From NCBI GenBank assembly GCA_025980475.1, contig JAICXL010000009.1, positions 1-51,072 on the forward strand: 51,072 nt of DNA, read 5' to 3'. Below the pieces are notes generated by a model, which had not been told where the DNA came from, did no database searches, and saw only the letters and a program-made list of their open reading frames with translations. This document shows positions 43,039 to 51,072 of the stretch, piece after piece. Position 1 is the first letter of the stretch; the number at the start of each line of letters is the position of its first letter. A program made the translations under genes and the position numbers. This DNA is from Nocardioidaceae bacterium. GTDB taxonomy: Bacteria; Actinomycetota; Actinomycetes; Propionibacteriales; Nocardioidaceae.

Positions 43039-43962
43039 ATGAGCATCCGTCTGAGCACGGTCATCCTGGCGCACCAGCGGTGGCACGAGGGCGGCGCCGA
43101 CGTCTGGCGCCGCGCGGACGAGCTCGGCTTCCACGCCGCCTACACCTACGACCACCTGTCGTGGCGCAGCTTCCGCGACCGGGCCTGGCTCGGCGCGGTG
43201 CCGACCCTGGCCGCCGCAGCGGCCGTCACGGCGCGGATCCGGCTGGGCACGCTGGTCACCTCCCCGAACTTCCGGCACCCGGTGCTGCTCGCGAAGGACC
43301 TGGTCGCCCTCGACGACCTCTCGGCCGGGCGGATCACCCTCGGCATCGGGTCGGGCGGCACCGGCTTCGACGCCACTGCGCTCGGCCAGCAGCCGTGGTC
43401 GCCGCGCGAGCGGGCCGACCGGTTCGAGGAGTTCGTGGAGCTGCTCGACCACCTGCTCAGCCACCCGGAGGACGCGTCCCGGGACGGTCGGTTCTACTCC
43501 GCCCACGAGATCCGCAACCTGCCCGGCTGTGTGCAGCAGCCGCGGGTCCCGTTCGCCGTCGCCGCGGTCGGGCCGCGGGCCATGCGGCTCGCCGCCCGGT
43601 TCGGACAGGCGTGGGTGACCTTCGGCGACCCCGCGCTGTCCGACACCGCCACGCCGAAGCAGTCCCGGGAAGCGCTGCGGCGACAGGTGGAGCGCCTCGA
43701 TGAGGCCTGTGCCGCCGAGGGCCGACGCGTCGAGGAACGGATCCTGCTCCTGGGCACCCCGCCCGAGGGGGCGCTGGACTCGGTGGCCGCGTTCGTGGAC
43801 TTCGCCGGCGCGCACGCGGAGCTGGGCTTCACCGAGGTCGTGCTGCACTGGCCGGTCCCCGACTCGATCTTCGAGGCCGACCTGACGACCTTCGAGACGA
43901 TCGCGACCGAGGCCCCCGCCCAGCTGGGTCAGCCGACGCGCTCCAGCCACACCCACTCGTAG
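43039..43962 (+). CDS. LLM class flavin/F420-dependent oxidoreductase
   Basis: A 307-residue LLM-family enzyme. Features: VWRRADELGFHAAYTYDHLSWRSFRDRAWLGAVPTLAAAAA, RLGTLVTSPNFRHPVLLAKDLVALDDLSAGRITLGIGSGGTGFD and PFAVAAVGPRAMRLAARFGQAWVT. It differs from the neighbour in the SGGTGF variant of the core, so they are not recent duplicates. Its 3' end overlaps folA on the opposite strand by 34 bp. Substrate unknown. Confidence 0.87.
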   Translation: MSIRLSTVILAHQRWHEGGADVWRRADELGFHAAYTYDHLSWRSFRDRAWLGAVPTLAAAAAVTARIRLGTLVTSPNFRHPVLLAKDLVALDDLSAGRITLGIGSGGTGFDATALGQQPWSPRERADRFEEFVELLDHLLSHPEDASRDGRFYSAHEIRNLPGCVQQPRVPFAVAAVGPRAMRLAARFGQAWVTFGDPALSDTATPKQSREALRRQVERLDEACAAEGRRVEERILLLGTPPEGALDSVAAFVDFAGAHAELGFTEVVLHWPVPDSIFEADLTTFETIATEAPAQLGQPTRSSHTHS

Positions 43963-44435
43963 GCGAGGTCGCCCGCAGGTCCCGGCTCACGCCGGGTCTC
44001 CCGCCACTGCGAGCGGTCGAACTCCGGGTAGAACGCGTCGCCGGCCGGCTGGCAGTGCACCTCGGTGAGCACCTGGTGGGTCGCGTGCGGCATCGCCTGC
44101 GCGTAGACCTGGCCGCCGCCGGCGATGACCACGTCGCGGCCCGGCTCGCTGTCGAGCTCCGTCGCGGTGCGTATCGCCTCCTCCAGCGAGTGCGCGACCA
44201 GGGCGCCCTCGGCGCTCCAGCCCGGGTCGCGGGTGACCACCACCGTCGTGCGGCCCGGCAGCGGTCGGCCGATGCTGTCCCAGGTCGCGCGGCCCATCAC
44301 CAGCGTGTTGCCCAGGGTCTCGCGCTTGAAGTGGGCGAAGTCCTCGGGCAGGTGCCACGGGATCCGGCCCTGGTCGCCGATGACCCTGTTGTCGGCGTGC
44401 GCCGCGAGCATCACGACGCGGTGAGCGGGGCTCAT
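43929..44435 (-). CDS. folA: Dihydrofolate reductase
   Basis: A 168-residue DHFR supplying tetrahydrofolate after thymidylate synthesis. Motifs: [22 protein letters not shown] (catalytic Asp/Glu region with Trp), [26 protein letters not shown] and [14 protein letters not shown] (NADPH site). ATG at 44435 overlaps the thyA stop (ATGA), giving the conserved thyA-folA operon. C-terminus overlaps the LLM gene by 34 bp. Confidence 0.94.
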   Translation of the reverse strand: MSPAHRVVMLAAHADNRVIGDQGRIPWHLPEDFAHFKRETLGNTLVMGRATWDSIGRPLPGRTTVVVTRDPGWSAEGALVAHSLEEAIRTATELDSEPGRDVVIAGGGQVYAQAMPHATHQVLTEVHCQPAGDAFYPEFDRSQWRETRREPGPAGDLAYEWVWLERVG

Positions 44436-45241
44436 ACCGCGATCGGCGCCTTGATGGCCGGGTGCGGGTCGTAGCCCTCCACGGTGATGTGGTCGAGGTC
44501 GAAGCCGTCGATGGTTGTCACCGACGGGTCGAGCCGCAGCGTCGGCAGCGGCCGCGGCTCCCGGGTGAGCTGGAGCCGGGCCTGGTCGAGATGGTTGAGG
44601 TAGAGGTGGGCGTCACCGAAGGTGTGCACGAAGTGGCCGACCTGCAGCCCGGTCACCTGGGCGACCATGTGGGTGAGCAGCGCGTAGGAGGCGATGTTGA
44701 ACGGCACGCCGAGGAAGACGTCGGCCGAGCGCTGGTAGAGCTGGCAGCTCAGCCGCCCCGGGCCCTCTTCCTGAGGGGCCACGTAGAACTGGAACATCGC
44801 GTGGCAGGGCGCCAGCGCCATCCTCGGGAGGTCGGCGACGTTCCACGCCGAGACGAGGTGGCGCCTCGAGTCGGGGTTGCGTCGGATCTGCTCGATCACC
44901 CGCGCCAGCTGGTCGACGTGGCCGCCGTCGGGCGTGGGCCATGATCGCCACTGGGCGCCGTACACCGGACCGAGGTCGCCGTCGGGGTCGGCCCACTCGT
45001 CCCAGATGGTGATGCCCCGGTCCTGCAGCCACTTCACGTTGGTGTCGCCGCGCAGGAACCACAGCAGCTCGCCGAAGACCGACCGGGTGTGCACCTTCTT
45101 GGTGGTGACCAACGGGAAACCCTGCGCAAGGTCGAAGCGCAACTGGTGGCCGAAGACGCTGAGGGTGCCCGTGCCGGTGCGGTCGGACTTGCGCACGCCC
45201 TCGTCGAGGACCCGCTGCACGAGGTCGAGGTAGCTCCGCAT
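44432..45241 (-). CDS. thyA: Thymidylate synthase
   Basis: A 269-residue enzyme that methylates dUMP using methylene-THF. The catalytic Cys is C146 in [12 protein letters not shown]; other marks are [16 protein letters not shown], the [11 protein letters not shown] loop, [26 protein letters not shown] and the C-terminal [10 protein letters not shown]. Length matches E. coli ThyA closely. ATG at 45241 follows TAGGTT by 6 nt (leaderless). ThyA regenerates DHF that FolA, its operon partner, reduces. Confidence 0.96.
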   Translation of the reverse strand: MRSYLDLVQRVLDEGVRKSDRTGTGTLSVFGHQLRFDLAQGFPLVTTKKVHTRSVFGELLWFLRGDTNVKWLQDRGITIWDEWADPDGDLGPVYGAQWRSWPTPDGGHVDQLARVIEQIRRNPDSRRHLVSAWNVADLPRMALAPCHAMFQFYVAPQEEGPGRLSCQLYQRSADVFLGVPFNIASYALLTHMVAQVTGLQVGHFVHTFGDAHLYLNHLDQARLQLTREPRPLPTLRLDPSVTTIDGFDLDHITVEGYDPHPAIKAPIAV

Positions 45242-45247
45242 GGCGAC

Positions 45248-45253
45248 AACCTA
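45248..45253 (-). promoter_or_regulatory. -10 element of the leaderless thyA promoter
   Basis: Minus-strand TAGGTT, then 6 nt, then ATG at 45241. Confidence 0.55.
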
Positions 45254-45317
45254 CCGTCGGCCTACGACGGCCGGGGTGGCGGTGCAACGCGTCCCGACGG
45301 CTGGTTTCATGGGTGCC

Positions 45318-45881
45318 ATGAGCACCCCGCACGGTCATGGCGCCGACGTCTCCGTCCGGGTCGCCTGGACCGACGACGCGGCGGCGATCGCGGCTGTGCA
45401 GGTGCGCGCCTGGCGGTCCTCCTACGACGGGCTCCTCCCCGCCGACGTCCTCGAGTCCCTCGATCCCGACGAGATCGCCGACGGCTGGCGAGAGGCGCTC
45501 TCCCACCCGCCCGATGCCCGCAACCGGGTGCTGGTCGCGCTGGAGCGCAACCTCGTGACCGGCTTCGCGGTGACCGGGCCGGCGACCGACCCCGACTGCG
45601 ACCAGGTCGCAGACGGCGAGGTCGACGACCTGACCGTCGACCCCCACAAGCGCGGCGAGGGCCACGGCTCCCGGCTGCTGCAGGCCTGCGCCGACACGCT
45701 GCGGGCCGACCGGTTCACCCGCGCGGTCAGCTGGCTGCCCGCGAGCGCTGACGACCTGCGGGCCTTCCTCACCAGTGCGGGCTGGGCGCCCGACGGCGCG
45801 CACCGGACGCTCGACCTCACCGGTGACGGGTCGGTGACGGTCAAGCAGGTCAGGTTGCACACGGGCCTGGCCGAGGGGTGA
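45318..45881 (+). CDS. GNAT family N-acetyltransferase
   Basis: A 187-residue GNAT acetyltransferase. N-terminal helix AWTDDAAAIAAVQVRAWRSSYDGLLP is a common start for the ribosomal-protein/aminoglycoside-like subgroup; the acetyl-CoA pocket is VDDLTVDPHKRGEGHGSRLLQACADTLRAD (R/Q-x-x-G-x-G/A form, here RGEGHGSRLL). Start ATG at 45318 follows a weak TTTCAT by 7 nt; other in-frame ATGs lie upstream. Substrate unknown. Overlaps AzlC by 4 bp (GTGA). Confidence 0.85.
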   Translation: MSTPHGHGADVSVRVAWTDDAAAIAAVQVRAWRSSYDGLLPADVLESLDPDEIADGWREALSHPPDARNRVLVALERNLVTGFAVTGPATDPDCDQVADGEVDDLTVDPHKRGEGHGSRLLQACADTLRADRFTRAVSWLPASADDLRAFLTSAGWAPDGAHRTLDLTGDGSVTVKQVRLHTGLAEG

Positions 45882-46621
45882 GCGATCTGGACGCCGGCCT
45901 GGATCCGGGTCGCCGGCGCTCGATCATCCGCGACGGACTGGCCGTCGGGGTGGCGACCGGCGCCTACGGTCTCTCCTTCGGCGCGATCGCGGTCACCTCC
46001 GGCCTCGACGTCTGGCAGGCGTGCGTGCTGTCGCTGCTGGCGTTCACCGGTGCGTCGCAGTTCGCACTCGTGGGCGTGATCGGCGCCGGCGGCGCCCCGC
46101 TGTCGGGCATGGTCACCGGGCTGCTCCTCGGCACCCGCAACACGCTCTACGGCCTCCGGCTGTCCACGTTGCTGGGGTTCCGCGGAGTACGCCGGGTAAC
46201 CGCCGCCCACCTCGTCATCGACGAGTCGACCGCGATGAGCGTCACCCGCGAGACCCGCGAGGCGGCCCGCGTCGGCTTCCTCGCCACCGGGATCGCCGTC
46301 TTCGTGCTGTGGAACCTGTCCACGTTCGGCGGCGCCCTCGCCGGGCACGCGCTCGGTGACCCGAAGGCGTGGGGCTTCGACTCCGCCGTCGGCGGCGCCT
46401 TCCTCGCACTGCTCTGGCCGCGGCTCAAGGACCGCCGCAACCAGATCTGCGCCGCCCTCGCCGTCGCCGTCGCCCTGGTCCTCGTGCCGGTGGTGCCCGC
46501 CGGCGTCCCGGTCCTGGCGACGGCGGGCGTCGCCCTGGGCCTCGGCCTGCTCGCCCGGGACCGGTTGGACCCCACCGAGGTGCCCGACCAGCACGACCTC
46601 CCCGAGGGCGGGCTGGGATGA
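45878..46621 (+). CDS. azlC: AzlC family branched-chain amino acid exporter, large subunit
   Basis: A 247-residue membrane protein of the AzlC/BrnF family with seven or so helices. It shows RDGLAVGVATGAYGLSFGAIAV, LLAFTGASQFALVGVI (the conserved F-x-G-A-S-Q-F) and the GTRNTLYGLRLSTLL segment. The partner AzlD follows with ATGA overlap. Such pairs export leucine, isoleucine, valine or methionine. It overlaps the preceding GNAT gene, suggesting co-expression of an acetyltransferase with export. Confidence 0.9.
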   Translation: MSDLDAGLDPGRRRSIIRDGLAVGVATGAYGLSFGAIAVTSGLDVWQACVLSLLAFTGASQFALVGVIGAGGAPLSGMVTGLLLGTRNTLYGLRLSTLLGFRGVRRVTAAHLVIDESTAMSVTRETREAARVGFLATGIAVFVLWNLSTFGGALAGHALGDPKAWGFDSAVGGAFLALLWPRLKDRRNQICAALAVAVALVLVPVVPAGVPVLATAGVALGLGLLARDRLDPTEVPDQHDLPEGGLG

Positions 46622-46932
46622 TCTGGGCCGCCGTCCTCGGTTGCGCGGTCGGATGCTACCTGCTCAAGCTGGCCGGGCTCTCCGTGCCGCCCCAGGTGCT
46701 GGAGCGCCCCGTGGTCCGCAGGATCGCCGACCTCATCCCGGTCGCGCTGCTTGCGGCGCTGGTCGCCGTGCAGGTCTTCGCCACCAGCGGCCACAACGGC
46801 GGCCAGCACCTCGCCGTCGACGCCCGGCTCGCCGGCCTCGCCGCTGCGGTTGTCGCGCTGCTGCTCCGGGCGCCGTTCATCGTCGTGGTGGTGCTGGCCG
46901 CCGTCGTGGCGGCCCTGATCAGGCTGGCCTGA
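46618..46932 (+). CDS. azlD: AzlD domain-containing protein (branched-chain amino acid exporter, small subunit)
   Basis: A 104-residue AzlD/BrnE-type protein with four predicted helices: WAAVLGCAVGCYLLKLAGL, LIPVALLAALVAVQVF, LAGLAAAVVALLLRAPFIVVV and a final helix. The AzlD family pattern L-x-P-x-A-L-L-A-A-L is visible. Its ATG overlaps the azlC stop. The stop codon and downstream sequence lie in a 14-bp tandem repeat (46915-46956). Confidence 0.88.
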   Translation: MIWAAVLGCAVGCYLLKLAGLSVPPQVLERPVVRRIADLIPVALLAALVAVQVFATSGHNGGQHLAVDARLAGLAAAVVALLLRAPFIVVVVLAAVVAALIRLA

Positions 46933-46951
46933 TCAGGCTGGTCTGATCAGG

Positions 46952-46956
<5 letters not shown>
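46915..46956 (+). repeat. Three 14-bp tandem repeats at the azlD 3' end
   Basis: CTGATCAGGCTGGY occurs three times (46915-46928, 46929-46942, 46943-46956). The first copy encodes the last residues of AzlD and the later copies follow its stop at 46930-46932. Confidence 0.9.
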
Positions 46957-47737
<781 letters not shown>

Positions 47738-49111
47738 TCAGCCGGGACCGACGGTCGCCAGCGTCTCGGGTTGGCTGAACAGCTCGGCCGCGAGCCGCTG
47801 GACGTCCGCGCAGCTGACCGCCTCGATGCGGTGCAGCACCTCGTCGACCGACAGCAGCCGGTCGAGGAACAGCTCGGCCTCCCCCAGCCGGGTCATCCGG
47901 GAGGCGGAGTCCTCCAGGCTGAGCACCAGGCCGCCGCGCAGCTGACCCTTGCCGCGGCGCAGCTCCTCCTCGTTGATCCCGGACTCGGCGACCTTGGCCA
48001 GCTCGGCGCGCACCACCTGCAGGACCTCGCCGGCCTTGCTCGGCAGCGATCCGACCGCGACGCCGACCAGGCCGGCGTCGGAGTAGCTGGTCGCGAAGGA
48101 GAAGACGGAGTAGGCCAGCCCGCGGCGCTCGCGCACCTCCTGGAAGAGTCGGGAGGACGACCCGCCGCCGAGCGCGACGTTGAGGACGCCGAGGGCGTGA
48201 CGGCGTACGTCGGAACGCACCAGCCCCCGCATGCCCAGCACCTGGTTGACCTGCTCGAAGGGACGGGTGGCGTGCGCCTCGCCGGCGCGGGCCGGCCGGA
48301 TCCGGCTCGACAGCCGGGGCGACTGCGGGCGGCCCGAAGAGCCGTCGAGGAAGCCGGCGCGGCCGAAGGACCGACGGACCGTGCGCACGACGTCGGTGTG
48401 GTCGACGTTGCCCGCGACGGCCACGGTCATCGCCTCGGCCCGGTAGCGGGCGCGGTAGTAGCGGTTGATCTGGGTGCGGCCCAGCGCCTTGATCGACTCG
48501 GCGGTCCCGGCGATCGGCCGGGCCAGCGCGGTGCCCGCCCATGCGGTCGCGGTGAAGAGGTTGTGCACCACGTCGTCGGGGTCGTCGTCGTGCATGGCGA
48601 TCTCGTCGAGGATCACCTCGCGCTCGGCCTCGACGTCCTCGCTGCTGATCCGCGAGGAGGTGACCATGTCGCCGAGGACGTCGATCGCCATCGGCAGGTC
48701 GTCGTCGAGCACCCGGGCGTGGAAGCAGGTGTACTCCTTGGCGGTGTAGGCGTTGAACTCCCCGCCGACCTCGTCGAGGGCCGCGGAGATGTCCATCGCC
48801 GACCGCTGCGCGGTGCCCTTGAAGAGCAGGTGCTCGAGGAAGTGCGAGGCGCCGTTCAGCGAGGCGGCCTCGTCACGCGACCCGACCCCGACGAAGACCC
48901 CGATCGAGGCCGACCGCACTCCGGGCATCTGCTCGGTCACGACGCGGAGTCCGCCGGGCAGGACCGTGCGCCGGACCCGGGAGACCACCTGGCCGGCGTC
49001 GTCCCGCGTGGACAGCAAGGTGCGGGTGGTCCCCGGAGCCTGGTCGGCCGCGATCGGCGCGACCCGGCTCCGGAGGCCCCCGGGTGCTCTGGTCAAGGGG
49101 TCCCTGGACAA
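47738..49111 (-). CDS. M16 family zinc peptidase (processing-peptidase-like)
   Basis: A 457-residue insulinase-type peptidase. The inverted zinc motif H-x-x-E-H is SHFLEHLLFKGT (H90, E93, H94), with the distal Glu ~75 residues later in EREVILDEIAMHDDDPDD. The C-terminal half has the second M16 domain (RGLAYSVFSFATSYSDAG). It lies just downstream of pnp, the usual pnp-pepR-dapB order. Start is uncertain: the TTG at 49111 is the longest start compatible with pnp ending at 49117, with no clear SD; the domain itself begins near residue 46. Confidence 0.9.
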   Translation of the reverse strand: MSRDPLTRAPGGLRSRVAPIAADQAPGTTRTLLSTRDDAGQVVSRVRRTVLPGGLRVVTEQMPGVRSASIGVFVGVGSRDEAASLNGASHFLEHLLFKGTAQRSAMDISAALDEVGGEFNAYTAKEYTCFHARVLDDDLPMAIDVLGDMVTSSRISSEDVEAEREVILDEIAMHDDDPDDVVHNLFTATAWAGTALARPIAGTAESIKALGRTQINRYYRARYRAEAMTVAVAGNVDHTDVVRTVRRSFGRAGFLDGSSGRPQSPRLSSRIRPARAGEAHATRPFEQVNQVLGMRGLVRSDVRRHALGVLNVALGGGSSSRLFQEVRERRGLAYSVFSFATSYSDAGLVGVAVGSLPSKAGEVLQVVRAELAKVAESGINEEELRRGKGQLRGGLVLSLEDSASRMTRLGEAELFLDRLLSVDEVLHRIEAVSCADVQRLAAELFSQPETLATVGPG

Positions 49112-49116
49112 CGAGA

Positions 49117-51072
49117 TCAGTGGGCCGCCTCGGCCTGGGCCGCAGCCTCGTCCGACTCCTCCACGACCGGGACCAGCGAGAGCTTGCCGCGGTCGTCGAT
49201 CTCGCCGATCTCCACCTGGATCTTCTGGCCGACCGAGACGACGTCCTCGACGTTCTCGACCCGCTTGCCGCCGGCCAGCGCCCGCAGCTTGCTGATGTGC
49301 AACAGGCCGTCCTTGCCGGGAAGCAGCGAGACGAACGCACCGAAGTTCGTCGTCTTCACCACGGTGCCGAGGTAGCGCTCGCCGACCTCGGGCATCGTCG
49401 GGTTCGCGATCGCATTGACCGCGGCCCGGGCCGCCTCGGCGGCTTCGCCGTTGGTCGCACCGATGTAGACGGTGCCGTCGTCCTCGATGGACAGCGACGC
49501 GCCGGTGTCGTCCTGGATCTGGTTGATCACCTTGCCCTTGGGGCCGATGACCTCGCCGATCTTGTCCACCGGGACCTTCACGCTGATGATCCGCGGGGCG
49601 TGGACCGACATCTCCTCGGGCGCGTCGATGGCCTCGGCCATCACGTCGAGGATGGTCATCCGGGCATCGCGGGCCTGGGTCAGCGCCCGGCCCAGCACGT
49701 CGGCGGGGATGCCGTCGAGCTTGGTGTCGAGCTGCAGCGCGGTGACGAACTCGCGAGTGCCGGCGACCTTGAAGTCCATGTCGCCGAAGGCGTCCTCGGC
49801 GCCGAGGATGTCGGTGATGGCGACGTACTCCGGCTTGCCGTCGATCTCACCGGACACCAGGCCCATCGCGATGCCCGCGACCGGTGCGCGCAGCGGCACA
49901 CCGGCCTGCAGCAGCGACAGCGTCGAGGCGCAGACCGAGCCCATCGAGGTGGAGCCGTTGGAGCCCATCGCCTCGGAGAGCTGGCGGATCGCGTAGGGGA
50001 ACTCCTCGCGGCTCGGGAGCACCGGCAGCAGTGCCCGCCGTGCCAGGGCCCCGTGGCCGACCTCGCGGCGCTTGGGCGAGCCCACCCGGCCGGTCTCGCC
50101 GGTGGAGAACGGCGGGAACACGTACTTGTGCATGTAGCGGCGGGACTTCTCCGGCGACAGCGTGTCGAGCTTCTGCTCCATCGTCAGCATGTTGAGCGTG
50201 GTGACGCCCAGGATCTGGGTCTCCCCGCGCTCGAACAGCGCCGAGCCGTGCACCCGCGGGACCACGGCGACCTCGGCGGAGAGGGTGCGGATGTCGGTGA
50301 GGCCGCGGCCGTCGATGCGGACCTGGTCGCGGAGGATCCGCTCCCGGACCAGCTTCTTGTTCAGCGCCCGGAACGCGGCGCCGATCTCCTTCTCGCGTCC
50401 CTCGAACTGCGGGCCGACCTTCTCCATCAGCGCCGACTTGACGTCGTCGAGCCGGTCCTGCCGCTCCTGCTTGCCGGCGATGGTCAGCGCCTGGGCGAGG
50501 TCGGTCGAGGCCGTGGCCTCGACGGCGTCGTAGACGTCGTCCTCGAAGTCGAGGAAGACCGGGACCTCGGCGGCGGCCCGTGCCAGGCCGACCTGGGCGG
50601 CCTGCTTGGCCAGCTCGGCCTGGGCCTCGCAGAGCTGCTTGATGAAGGGCTTGGCAGCGTCGAGGCCGCCCGCGACGATCTCCTCGGTCGGGGCCTGCCT
50701 GCCGGACTGGACGAGGTGCCAGGTCTGCTCGGTGGCCTCGGCCTCGACCATCATGATCGCCACGTCGTCGGTCTCGGTGACCCGCCCGGCCACGACCATG
50801 TCGAAGACGGCCTCCTCGAGCTGGCTGTGGGTCGGGAAGGCCACCCACTGGCTGTCGATCAGGGCGACGCGGACTCCGCCGACGGGGCCGGAGAACGGCA
50901 GCCCGGACAGCTGGGTGGACAGCGACGCCGCGTTGATCGCGAGCACGTCGTAGGGGTGGTCGGGGTCGAGCGCCAGCACGGTGATGACGACCTGGACCTC
51001 GTTGCGCAGGCCCTTCTTGAAGGTCGGGCGCAGCGGCCGGTCGATCAGCCGGCAGGTCAGGATGGCGTCCTC
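49117..51072 (-). CDS. pnp: Polyribonucleotide nucleotidyltransferase (PNPase), 5' end outside the window
   Basis: About 651 codons of PNPase are visible; the first ~90 residues lie beyond the window. From the edge: [16 protein letters not shown] and [27 protein letters not shown] (RNase PH-like domain 1), the helical linker, the second RNase PH domain with [37 protein letters not shown] and [10 protein letters not shown] (catalytic Asp), then a KH domain ([21 protein letters not shown]) and an S1 domain ([28 protein letters not shown]). It degrades mRNA 3'-5' phosphorolytically. Only 5 bp from the M16 gene, so they form an operon. Confidence 0.97.
   Translation of the reverse strand, partial: EDAILTCRLIDRPLRPTFKKGLRNEVQVVITVLALDPDHPYDVLAINAASLSTQLSGLPFSGPVGGVRVALIDSQWVAFPTHSQLEEAVFDMVVAGRVTETDDVAIMMVEAEATEQTWHLVQSGRQAPTEEIVAGGLDAAKPFIKQLCEAQAELAKQAAQVGLARAAAEVPVFLDFEDDVYDAVEATASTDLAQALTIAGKQERQDRLDDVKSALMEKVGPQFEGREKEIGAAFRALNKKLVRERILRDQVRIDGRGLTDIRTLSAEVAVVPRVHGSALFERGETQILGVTTLNMLTMEQKLDTLSPEKSRRYMHKYVFPPFSTGETGRVGSPKRREVGHGALARRALLPVLPSREEFPYAIRQLSEAMGSNGSTSMGSVCASTLSLLQAGVPLRAPVAGIAMGLVSGEIDGKPEYVAITDILGAEDAFGDMDFKVAGTREFVTALQLDTKLDGIPADVLGRALTQARDARMTILDVMAEAIDAPEEMSVHAPRIISVKVPVDKIGEVIGPKGKVINQIQDDTGASLSIEDDGTVYIGATNGEAAEAARAAVNAIANPTMPEVGERYLGTVVKTTNFGAFVSLLPGKDGLLHISKLRALAGGKRVENVEDVVSVGQKIQVEIGEIDDRGKLSLVPVVEESDEAAAQAEAAH

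Overview
The window is a very GC-rich chromosomal segment of an actinobacterium, most likely a Nocardioidaceae-type organism (Nocardioides or a close relative). The evidence is actinobacterium-specific families: a SAV_6107-type HEPN protein, DUF6504, a PknL-like PASTA kinase beside an Rv2175c-like protein, class II DAHP synthase, a mycothiol-type DinB protein, two F420-type LLM oxidoreductases and a DUF222/HNH endonuclease. Many genes also look leaderless, with a TAnnnT -10 element 6-8 nt before the start codon. Genus is an inference; no rRNA is present.

Layout. 1-775: a leftward cassette (DUF6504, HEPN, and what looks like the first codons of a DnaE-type polymerase at the window edge) behind a perfect actinobacterial SOS box at 870-885. 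952-3248: YbaK and ArsC-family proteins, then a phytoene-desaturase-like flavoprotein. 3249-13314: a locus ordered like M. tuberculosis Rv2172c-Rv2178c (metF, idsA2, Rv2175c, pknL, aroG), carrying a membrane-anchored barnase/barstar pair in the Rv2175c operon and a LysM lytic transglycosylase, EamA transporter and DUF4190 protein after the kinase. 13371-23085: accessory metabolism (MDR oxidoreductase, nucleotidyltransferase, EEP hydrolase, a phosphofructokinase with pyrophosphate-type residues, MFS, DUF1028, a secreted protein, glycerol kinase) ending in a DUF222/HNH endonuclease.

23204-51072 is a conserved actinobacterial core block: CinA, GH15, pgsA, rimO, a RodZ-like protein, ftsK, a truncated DUF2156 remnant, DinB, a hemerythrin-like protein, rnj, dapA, an M3 peptidase, an Asp/Glu racemase, gluconokinase, two LLM oxidoreductases, folA, thyA, a GNAT protein, AzlC/AzlD, dapB, an M16 peptidase and pnp (cut by the window end).

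Functional themes are tetrahydrofolate and thymidylate supply (metF, folA, thyA), lysine/diaminopimelate synthesis (dapA, dapB), RNA decay and tRNA/ribosome modification (rnj, pnp, rimO), cell envelope and division (kinase, transglycosylase, RodZ, FtsK, pgsA) and DNA-damage response (SOS cassette). Coupling is tight: ATGA/GTGA overlaps recur (DAHPS/aldolase, thyA/folA, ftsK/rodZ, rimO/pgsA, cinA/next gene, GNAT/AzlC/AzlD). The most noteworthy items are the SOS cassette, the barnase/barstar insertion, the candidate MtrA repeats, a leaderless 16-codon upstream ORF before the EamA transporter, the PPi-type PFK and the overlapping bidirectional promoter between cinA and the GH15 gene. I found no CRISPR array, rRNA, convincing tRNA, prophage or insertion sequence.
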